NCBI GenBank assembly: GCA_943327025.2
Contig: CALPVO020000038.1
Location: 1 to 12,250 of the forward strand
DNA: 12,250 nucleotides
Source of the DNA: Janthinobacterium lividum
GTDB taxonomy: Bacteria > Pseudomonadota > Gammaproteobacteria > Steroidobacterales > Steroidobacteraceae
Direction of reading: 5' to 3'
A model generated the notes under the pieces. That model ran no database searches, had not been told where the DNA came from, and saw only the letters and a list, made by a program, of their open reading frames with translations. The translations under genes and the position numbers were made by a program. Positions 6,835-12,250 of the stretch are shown piece by piece; position 1 is the stretch's first letter, and each line of letters starts with the position of its first letter.

Positions 6835-6863
6835 TTTATAGGGCCCGTGGCCTGTCAAGTCAA
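6835..6863 (-). promoter_or_regulatory. Sigma-70 promoter of dapE
   Basis: On the - strand, TTGACT (6863-6858) and TATAAA (6840-6835) are separated by 17 bases, five of six matches in each hexamer. Transcription would start near 6828, giving a leader of about 40 bases before the GTG. Confidence 0.75.
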
Positions 6864-6886
6864 CGCCGAGGGGGCGGAATCTCTAT

Positions 6887-6904
6887 ATTTCAGAAAAATG
6901 ACAG
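6887..6904 (-). promoter_or_regulatory. Reverse-oriented PhoB-like box in the dapE-pstS region
   Basis: On the - strand this reads CTGTCAT-TTTT-CTGAAAT: a perfect first heptamer, an AT-rich spacer and a degenerate second repeat in the correct 11-base register. No -10 lies 10 bases beyond it. It is 13 bases upstream of the forward pstS box and 23 bases upstream of the dapE -35. Confidence 0.5.
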
Positions 6905-6917
6905 CCTTGGTGCCGGT

Positions 6918-6951
6918 GTGTCACACAACTGAAAGAATCCGGAGACACAAT
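6918..6951 (+). promoter_or_regulatory. Pho promoter of the pst operon: PhoB box plus -10
   Basis: The box is GTGTCAC-ACAA-CTGAAAG (6918-6935), with a strong first and weak second repeat. CACAAT (6946-6951, four of six to TATAAT) follows after 10 bases, the same spacing as in the porin promoter. Transcription would start near 6958. GGAG at 6975-6978 is the pstS ribosome site. Confidence 0.65.
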
Positions 6952-6985
6952 AGCGCGGTCAGAACCTACTTCCTGGAGCAGTTAC

Positions 6986-7981
6986 ATGAAGCTTTGGCAG
7001 CGCACCCTCGCAGCCGCAACCCTTGTCGGTGCGGCGTCCGCGTTCGCCCCGCAGGCGGCGGTGGCCCAGCAGATCAAGATTGACGGTTCGAGCACGGTGT
7101 TTCCCATCATGGAAGCCGTGGCCGAGGAATTCCAAATTTCCAAGCGCGGCAAGGTCCGCGTTACGGTTGGCATCGCCGGTACGGGCGGTGGCTTCAAGAA
7201 GTTCTGCCGTGGCGAAACCGACATCTCGAACGCCTCGCGTCCCATCCTCGCCGAGGAAATCGACGCCTGCAAGGCGGCTGGCGTCAAGTACATCGAATTG
7301 CCGGTGGCCTTCGATGCGCTGACGGTCGTTATCAACCCGAAGAACACTTGGGCCAAGACGCTGACGGTGGCCGAGCTCAAGAAAGTCTGGGAGCCGGCCG
7401 CGCAGGGTCGCATTACGCGTTGGAGCCAGATTCGTGCCGGTTTCCCGAACCAGCCCATCCAGCTGTTCGGTCCTGGCGCCGATAGCGGCACCTTCGACTA
7501 CTTCACGGAAGCCATCAACGGCAAGTCGAAGCTGACGCGTGGTGACTACACCGCCTCCGAGGACGACAACACGCTCGTCCAGGGCGTAGAGAACAACGTC
7601 AATGCGCTTGGTTACTTCGGTTACGCGTACTATGTGAACCACAAGGACAAGATGACCGCCGTAGCCGTGAACAACGGCAAGGCGTCTGTTCTGCCCTCTA
7701 ACGAAAATGTCATCAATGGCACTTACAATCCCCTGTCACGCCCGCTGTTCATTTACGTGCGGGTGTCTTCTGCAGCACGTCCTGAAGTGGCGGAACTGAT
7801 CAAGTTCATCCTCACCAAGGGCGCGCCGCTGGTCAATGAAGTGGGTTACGTGGCCCTGCCGCCATCCGCCTACGCCATTGCCCAAAAGCACTTCGACGCC
7901 CGCCGCACCGGCAGCGTGTTCGGTGGCAAGCCGGAGGTGGGTATCACCATCCAGCAACTGCTCAGCCGCGACGCGAAGTAA
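6986..7981 (+). CDS. pstS: Periplasmic phosphate-binding protein PstS
   Basis: Binds phosphate in the periplasm and delivers it to the PstCA channel. The 331-aa precursor has a signal peptide with cleavage likely after AVA27. Ligand-loop motifs are IDGSSTVFP (32-40), AGTGGGFKKFCRGETDISNASRPI (64-87) and FGPGADSGTFDYF (161-173). These are the Ser/Thr/Arg/Asp contacts typical of the PstS_2 (TIGR02136-like) group rather than the Escherichia coli type. Two cysteines, C74 and C95, are the only ones in the mature chain and probably form a disulfide. ATG 6986 has GGAG 7 bases upstream. It is the first gene of pstSCAB-phoU, behind a PhoB box, and is separated from pstC by a block of stem-loops. Confidence 0.96.
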   Translation: MKLWQRTLAAATLVGAASAFAPQAAVAQQIKIDGSSTVFPIMEAVAEEFQISKRGKVRVTVGIAGTGGGFKKFCRGETDISNASRPILAEEIDACKAAGVKYIELPVAFDALTVVINPKNTWAKTLTVAELKKVWEPAAQGRITRWSQIRAGFPNQPIQLFGPGADSGTFDYFTEAINGKSKLTRGDYTASEDDNTLVQGVENNVNALGYFGYAYYVNHKDKMTAVAVNNGKASVLPSNENVINGTYNPLSRPLFIYVRVSSAARPEVAELIKFILTKGAPLVNEVGYVALPPSAYAIAQKHFDARRTGSVFGGKPEVGITIQQLLSRDAK

Positions 7982-7988
7982 GCAGTTA

Positions 7989-8096
7989 GCCAACCCCGCG
8001 GTGGGGCCCTGGCTGGAGTGCTACCAGCCGGGGGTTGGCGAGAGGAATGCGCGTCGGTAAAGTGCCGACCCGGGCCCGGGGGGAAACCTCCGGGCC
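7989..8096 (+). terminator. Three consecutive stem-loops between pstS and pstC (attenuator or RNA processing element)
   Basis: (1) GCCAACCCC (7989-7997) pairs with GGGGTTGGC (8031-8039), enclosing a second stem GGCTGG (8011-8016) / CCAGCC (8024-8029). (2) GTCGG (8053-8057) pairs with CCGAC (8065-8069). (3) GGCCCGGGGG (8073-8082) pairs with CCTCCGGGCC (8087-8096) around a GAAA tetraloop, ten pairs including one G-U. After the last stem comes only TTGTGTG, so termination is probably partial. This would leave pstS mRNA more abundant than pstCAB. Confidence 0.7.
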
Positions 8097-8126
8097 TTGT
8101 GTGCGGAAAGGAATGGGGAATTTTGC

Positions 8127-9071
8127 ATGAACGAGCCCAAGCGCCCGATGCCCGCGGGTCCAGCCATTTCGGTCGGTATGTTCGCTTCGTTGCGCTACCG
8201 CAAAGCGCGCGATCGCGTCGTCGAGGCGCTGCTTTTGGCTTCCGGCATGGTGGCGGTGTTCATCACTTTGGCCATCGTCGTCATCCTCGTCTCTGAATCT
8301 GCCGTCTTCTTCGAGCATGTCACGCTCAAGGAATTCCTGACGGACCCGTTGTGGACGCCGCTGTTTGCCGATGCCCACTACGGCATCATGCCCTTGGTGG
8401 CCGGTACGCTGACCACCACTTTCGTGGCGCTGGCTGTCGCCATTCCTTTTGGCACCACCATCGCCATTTATCTCAGCGAGTTCGCGCCACACAAGGTGCG
8501 CGAGTCGCTCAAGCCAGTGCTCGAATTGCTCGGTGCCGTGCCCACCGTGGTCTACGGCTATTTCGCGCTGTTGGTGGTCACACCGCTGTTGCAGAAACTG
8601 CTGCCGGAATTGCCCGGGTTCAACATGCTGGGTGCCGGCATCGTCATGGGTCTGATGATCGTGCCGTTCGTGGCGTCGGTTAGTGAAGACGCCATGCGTT
8701 CCGTACCGGTTTACATGCGCGAGGGTAGCTACGCCATGGGCGCCACGCGCCTGCAGACTGCCCTGCGAGTGGTGGTGCCGGGCGCGTTTTCGGGCATCGC
8801 CGCGGCCTACATTCTGGGAATTTCCCGCGCCGTCGGCGAGACGATGGTAGTGTCCATCGCAGCCGGTATGCAGCCGAACCTCACTTTTGACCCCACCCAG
8901 CCGGCGGCCACCATCACGGCCTACATCGTACAGGTGAGCCTCGGTGACTTGCCCCATGGCAGCATTGGTTACCAGACCATCTTCGCTGCAGGTCTGGTGC
9001 TCATGATCATCACCTTGCTGTTCAATGTCGCCGGGTTCTTCCTCACCCGCAAGTTCCGGGAAGCTTACTGA
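8127..9071 (+). CDS. pstC: Phosphate ABC transporter permease PstC
   Basis: Inner-membrane channel subunit of the high-affinity phosphate importer, 314 aa, with about six hydrophobic segments (the first at about 34-58). The ABC-permease coupling loop is at about 187-225 (EDAMRSVPVYMREGSYAMGATRL...), where it contacts PstB. The conserved ELLGAVPTVVYG (133-144) and SRAVGETM (233-240) segments are diagnostic. ATG 8127 is chosen: GGGGA lies 7 bases upstream and the protein then starts with a normal hydrophilic N-terminus. An upstream in-frame TTG at 8097 would start inside the last base pairs region of the attenuator stem-loop and is unlikely. The stop overlaps the pstA start by one base (TGATG). 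Confidence 0.95.
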   Translation: MNEPKRPMPAGPAISVGMFASLRYRKARDRVVEALLLASGMVAVFITLAIVVILVSESAVFFEHVTLKEFLTDPLWTPLFADAHYGIMPLVAGTLTTTFVALAVAIPFGTTIAIYLSEFAPHKVRESLKPVLELLGAVPTVVYGYFALLVVTPLLQKLLPELPGFNMLGAGIVMGLMIVPFVASVSEDAMRSVPVYMREGSYAMGATRLQTALRVVVPGAFSGIAAAYILGISRAVGETMVVSIAAGMQPNLTFDPTQPAATITAYIVQVSLGDLPHGSIGYQTIFAAGLVLMIITLLFNVAGFFLTRKFREAY

Positions 9072-10009
9072 TGGCCACGCCAGCCCTGCCGTCGAACGAT
9101 CTGCAAACCGTCCGCCGCGACGTTGCCAGCCGCAAGGTTCGCGACCAGTTGTTTGTGGTCGTCGGTTTGCTCGCTTTGTTCGCCTGTCTGTTTTCCCTGC
9201 TCGTGCTGTTTAGCAAGCTGGTCATGGACGGCTCAGACCGTTTCACCTGGGAGTTCGTCAGCTCCTTCCCGTCGCGGCGTGCCGCGCAAGCCGGCATCCT
9301 CGCGGCTTGGGTGGGGTCGTCGCTCGTGATGCTGGTGACGGCTTGTACGGCGGTTCCAGTGGGGGTGATGGCCGCCATCTACCTCGAGGAATATGCCCCG
9401 AAGAACTGGTTCACGGGTGTTATTGAAATCAACGTGACCAATCTGGCCGGCGTGCCCTCTATTGTCTACGGCTTGCTAGCCCTGGGTCTTTTTGTCTACA
9501 AATTCGATCTTGGGCAAAGCATCGTCACTGCCGGCCTCACGCTGGCCCTGCTGATTTTGCCGGTGGTCATCGTCGCCACGCGCGAGTCGTTGCGCAGTGT
9601 GCCGCGCGCTATTCGCGAAGCAGCCTATGGGCTTGGAGCTACGCGCTGGGAAGTGACGAAGGACCATGTGTTGCCCTACAGCACTGGTGGCATCCTCACC
9701 GGCATGATTCTCGGCCTGTCGCGCGCCATCGGTGAGACGGCACCGCTCATCACCATTGGTGCGCTGGCCTTCATTGCCTTCTTGCCCACGCCGCCCCTCA
9801 CGGATGTCGCGCCGTATATCAGCTTCACCTGGCTGACGGACCCCTTCACCGTCATGCCCATCCAGATGTTCAACTGGGTGTCCCGTCCCGACCCGGCGTT
9901 CCAATCGAACGCGGCGGCAGCCGGTGCCATCCTGCTGGGCATGACCTTGCTCATGAACGCGGTGGCTATCTATATTCGCTATCGCTTCCGCAAGTCGATT
10001 AATTGGTGA
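9071..10009 (+). CDS. pstA: Phosphate ABC transporter permease PstA
   Basis: Second channel subunit, 312 aa, partner of PstC. Hydrophobic segments begin at about 27-50, and the rest of the six-helix permease domain starts near 78. The coupling loop is [24 protein letters not shown] (about 171-194), followed by [10 protein letters not shown] (217-226), the PstA signature segment. [14 protein letters not shown] (121-134) mirrors the PstC segment, as expected for homologous subunits. The ATG at 9071 shares one base with the pstC stop, implying coupled translation. The C-terminus [12 protein letters not shown] is normal. Confidence 0.95.
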   Translation: MATPALPSNDLQTVRRDVASRKVRDQLFVVVGLLALFACLFSLLVLFSKLVMDGSDRFTWEFVSSFPSRRAAQAGILAAWVGSSLVMLVTACTAVPVGVMAAIYLEEYAPKNWFTGVIEINVTNLAGVPSIVYGLLALGLFVYKFDLGQSIVTAGLTLALLILPVVIVATRESLRSVPRAIREAAYGLGATRWEVTKDHVLPYSTGGILTGMILGLSRAIGETAPLITIGALAFIAFLPTPPLTDVAPYISFTWLTDPFTVMPIQMFNWVSRPDPAFQSNAAAAGAILLGMTLLMNAVAIYIRYRFRKSINW

Positions 10010-10065
10010 TGGGCCCTGACTCATCGTCTTCGGTCCATCCTCCTACTTCACTCAGGTTTGAACCC

Positions 10066-10932
10066 ATGGAAACCACCATGAGCACCGCTGCTGATTCCGC
10101 AACCACTGGTGGCCACGAAGTGCCGCGTATCTCCATCAACATGGACGGTCACCGCGAAACCGCACCACGCAATGCGGCCAAGGCCCGTGCGGAGGCGCTC
10201 AGCTTTCATTACGGCGCCCACCGCGCGCTCAAGGACATCAATCTGGAAATCCCCGAGCGCATGGTGACCGCGCTCATCGGGCCTTCGGGTTGCGGCAAGA
10301 GCACGTTCCTGCGCTGCTTTAACCGTATGCACGACCTGACGCCCAATACGCGTTATGACGGTGCCATCCACTTCTACCCGGATGACTTCAACCTCGTGGC
10401 GAAGGACGTGGACCCCATCGAGGTGCGTATGCGCATCGGTATGGTGTTCCAGAAACCGAACCCGTTCCCGAAGAGCATCTTTGAGAACGTGGCCTATGGC
10501 TTGCGCCTGCGCGGTGTGAGCAATCGTGCTTTGTTGGAAGAGCAGGTGGAAGCCGCGCTGCGTAGTGCTGCCCTGTGGGAAGAAGCGAAAGACCGCTTGC
10601 AGGCTTCGGCATTGACGCTTTCGGGCGGTCAGCAGCAGCGTCTTTGCATTGCCCGTGCGCTCGCCACGCGCCCGGAGATATTGCTGTTCGACGAACCCAC
10701 CTCCGCGCTGGACCCCATCGCCACGGCGAAGATTGAGGAGCTCATCGCGCAGTTGCGGGACCAGGTGACGGTGCTGATTGTGACTCACAACATGCAGCAG
10801 GCCGCACGCGTCTCCGACTTCACGGCCTTCATGTATCTGGGCGAACTCGTTGAAGTGGGCGATACCAGCCGTATCTTCACGAATCCCTCGAAGAAGGCCA
10901 CCGAGGACTACATCACCGGCCGTTACGGCTGA
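10066..10932 (+). CDS. pstB: Phosphate ABC transporter ATPase PstB
   Basis: ATPase that powers PstCA, 288 aa from this start. Motifs: Walker [10 protein letters not shown] (72-80), Q-loop [18 protein letters not shown] (Q129), signature LSGGQ (186-190), Walker B ILLFDEP (D209, E210) and H-loop VTHNMQQ (H241). Phosphate-transporter hallmarks NRMHDL (86-91) and the C-terminal ITGRYG are present. The ABC domain begins near residue 43, so the first ~40 residues are a non-conserved extension. Start choice is uncertain. ATG 10066 has AGG 9 bases upstream; ATG 10078 has GGAAA 5 bases upstream; ATG 10009 would overlap the pstA stop but has no visible ribosome site. The pstA-pstB gap (10010-10065) shows no promoter or clear hairpin. 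Confidence 0.93.
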   Translation: METTMSTAADSATTGGHEVPRISINMDGHRETAPRNAAKARAEALSFHYGAHRALKDINLEIPERMVTALIGPSGCGKSTFLRCFNRMHDLTPNTRYDGAIHFYPDDFNLVAKDVDPIEVRMRIGMVFQKPNPFPKSIFENVAYGLRLRGVSNRALLEEQVEAALRSAALWEEAKDRLQASALTLSGGQQQRLCIARALATRPEILLFDEPTSALDPIATAKIEELIAQLRDQVTVLIVTHNMQQAARVSDFTAFMYLGELVEVGDTSRIFTNPSKKATEDYITGRYG

Positions 10933-11675
10933 TGGTATTGCCTCAGCCGGCAGTCTCCCGCGAGGCGTCTGAATCGGCGTCGTTGTCGGGAACTGGCGGC
11001 ATGGCGGAAGCTGCTGCCACCGGCGAAGGTCATACTTCGCGCGTTTATGATCAGGCCATGCTGGGCCTGAGAATGCAGTTGCTCGAGATGGGTGGGTTGG
11101 TTCTTTCCCAAGTGGCTGGCGCGGTACGCGCCTTATTGACTACCGATACCACTCTCGCCCGCGACATCCTCGACCGCGAACAAGCCGTGAACGCTTACGC
11201 CGACCGCGTCGACCGGGCCGCCATGGCGCTCATTGCGCTACACCAACCAGTCGCTGGCGACTTGCGCACCGTTCGCGCCTTGACGCGGGCCGCGATAGAT
11301 CTGGAACGCGTTGGTGATGAGGCCAAGAAACTCGCTTACCTCGCCCGTGACATTGCTGCGGGCTCCCGCGTCACCTTATCCAATGGTGTGCGTCGTCCCT
11401 TGCGGGTGATGGGGCAGGCGGCGGCATCCATGCTTCACGATGCCGTCGATGCCTTGGACCGCATGAGTGCGGAATCGGCACAGGGAGTGCTCGCCCGCGA
11501 CGCCGAGTTGGACGCCGAGTTCAATGGGGCGCTGCGCCTCTTGGTCACGGAAGGCATGGAAGACCCGCGCTCTTTGGCTGGCATCGCCGATGCGGTGCTG
11601 GCGCTTAAAGCGATTGAGCGCATTGGCGACCATGCCAAGAATGTGGCCGAGCAGGTCGCCTTCATCGCGGGTTAG
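10932..11675 (+). CDS. phoU: Phosphate signalling protein PhoU (second, divergent copy)
   Basis: Last gene of the pst operon, 247 aa, its ATG sharing one base with the pstB stop. Both PhoU metal motifs are kept: LERVGDEAKKL (E125, D129) and IERIGDHAKNV (E229, D233). The PhoU fold starts near HTSRVYDQAMLGLRMQLLEMGGLV (34-57). Before it lies a ~33-residue Ser/Ala/Gly-rich stretch absent from the first copy. A start at ATG 11001 (M24) would remove most of this and cannot be excluded. The protein ends straight after the last helix and lacks the ~25-residue tail of the first copy. Its position with pstSCAB makes it the likelier direct partner of PstB and PhoR, as in the usual pstSCAB-phoU order. 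Confidence 0.93.
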   Translation: MVLPQPAVSREASESASLSGTGGMAEAAATGEGHTSRVYDQAMLGLRMQLLEMGGLVLSQVAGAVRALLTTDTTLARDILDREQAVNAYADRVDRAAMALIALHQPVAGDLRTVRALTRAAIDLERVGDEAKKLAYLARDIAAGSRVTLSNGVRRPLRVMGQAAASMLHDAVDALDRMSAESAQGVLARDAELDAEFNGALRLLVTEGMEDPRSLAGIADAVLALKAIERIGDHAKNVAEQVAFIAG

Positions 11676-11703
11676 TACCCGCAGCCGTAGCTGTCGTATT
11701 TGC

Positions 11704-12250
11704 TCAGTCGCGCAGCAGTTCGTTGATGCTCGTCTTAGCGCGCGTCTGTGCATCCACCCGCTTCACGATGACGGCCGCCGATAGCGAATACTTGCCGCAA
11801 GCGGAGGGCAGGGTGCCCGGCACCACGACCGCACCGGCCGGCACGCGGCCATAGCTGACCGTACCCGTCGCGCGGTCGTAGATTTTTGTGCTGGCGCCGA
11901 TGAACACGCCCATCGACAGCACGGCACCTTCTTCCACGACAACGCCTTCGACCACTTCCGAGCGCGCGCCGATGAAGCAGTTGTCTTCGATGATGGTCGG
12001 GCCGGCCTGCAAGGGCTCCAGCACGCCGCCAATGCCCACACCGCCCGAGAGGTGCACGTTCTTGCCGATCTGCGCGCAAGAGCCCACGGTGGCCCAAGTG
12101 TCCACCATGGTGCCGCTGTCCACATAGGCGCCGAGGTTCACGTAGCTGGGCATCAGCACCGTGCCAGGCGCGATGTACGCACCGCGCCGCGCGACGGCCG
12201 GCGGTACCACCCGCACGCCACCGGCGCGCAGTTGCTCCGGCGACTGGTTG
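11704..12250 (-). CDS. dapD: Tetrahydrodipicolinate N-succinyltransferase DapD, C-terminal part (5' end outside window)
   Basis: Transfers succinyl from succinyl-CoA to tetrahydrodipicolinate, two steps before DapE in lysine and diaminopimelate synthesis. About 181 C-terminal residues are present; the frame is open to the window edge ([10 protein letters not shown] before [11 protein letters not shown]), so the true start lies beyond 12250. The left-handed beta-helix of hexapeptide repeats is clear: [59 protein letters not shown]. The segments [14 protein letters not shown] and [14 protein letters not shown] are typical of DapD. Only 28 bases separate its stop from that of the convergent phoU, with no good terminator. 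Confidence 0.95.
   Translation of the reverse strand, partial: NQSPEQLRAGGVRVVPPAVARRGAYIAPGTVLMPSYVNLGAYVDSGTMVDTWATVGSCAQIGKNVHLSGGVGIGGVLEPLQAGPTIIEDNCFIGARSEVVEGVVVEEGAVLSMGVFIGASTKIYDRATGTVSYGRVPAGAVVVPGTLPSACGKYSLSAAVIVKRVDAQTRAKTSINELLRD

Noticed and set aside
7733..7750. CTGTCAC followed by GCTGTTC inside pstS, resembling a PhoB box
   Set aside because: The second repeat is one base out of the 11-base register and the site is within coding sequence, with no promoter or gene start after it.
8097..8126. Upstream TTG start for pstC
   Set aside because: It would begin directly after the attenuator hairpin without a ribosome site. ATG 8127 has GGGGA at good spacing and a normal PstC N-terminus.
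1..12250. Search for tRNA, rRNA, CRISPR, insertion sequences, toxin-antitoxin or defence genes
   Set aside because: None seen. Gaps between genes are all under 200 bases and are explained by promoters, terminators or stem-loops.

Overview
The window is a phosphate-starvation (Pho regulon) locus from a GC-rich Gram-negative bacterium. The outer-membrane porin, DsbB and the succinylase-type lysine genes (dapD, dapE) fit a gammaproteobacterium. The combination of phoR, a coiled-coil porin, two phoU genes and dapD/dapE suggests Xanthomonadales (Rhodanobacteraceae or Xanthomonadaceae), but this is an inference from gene content and not a proven assignment. Nearly all of the sequence is coding. No RNA genes, insertion sequences, CRISPR arrays or phage genes were seen.

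Left part (1-4237, + strand). The window opens inside phoR, the phosphate sensor kinase. A PhoB box starts one base after the phoR stop. It precedes a tight two-gene unit: a calcineurin-type phosphoesterase that resembles PlcP (phospholipase C of phosphate-starvation lipid remodelling) more than LpxH, followed by a GT4 glycosyltransferase. Together they could convert membrane phospholipid to diacylglycerol and then to a phosphorus-free glycolipid. A second PhoB box with a well-placed -10 drives a large coiled-coil porin of the Porin_5 type, which ends at a clear GAAA-loop terminator.

Middle part (4238-6985). A first phoU has its own probable promoter without a PhoB box and overlaps dsbB by 4 bp. 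Convergent to these, on the - strand, is dapE, which has a good sigma-70 promoter (TTGACT-17-TATAAA). The dapE-pstS divergent region also carries the pstS PhoB box and a second PhoB-like box in reverse orientation.

Right part (6986-12250). The high-affinity phosphate transport operon pstS-pstC-pstA-pstB-phoU follows. Between pstS and pstC lie three consecutive stem-loops, a probable attenuator or processing element that would keep the binding protein in excess. A second, divergent phoU ends the operon and meets the 3' end of a partial dapD (- strand). Without the pst operon, dapD and dapE would be neighbours on the same strand, so the pst-phoU unit looks inserted, in the opposite direction, into a dap locus.

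Taken together, low phosphate sensed through PhoR (with a PhoB not seen here) would switch on outer-membrane uptake (porin), periplasmic and inner-membrane uptake (PstSCAB), signalling feedback (PhoU) and probably phospholipid salvage (PlcP-like plus glycosyltransferase). The families are mostly known. The part most worth study is the Pho-box-driven lipid-remodelling pair and the duplicated PhoU arrangement.
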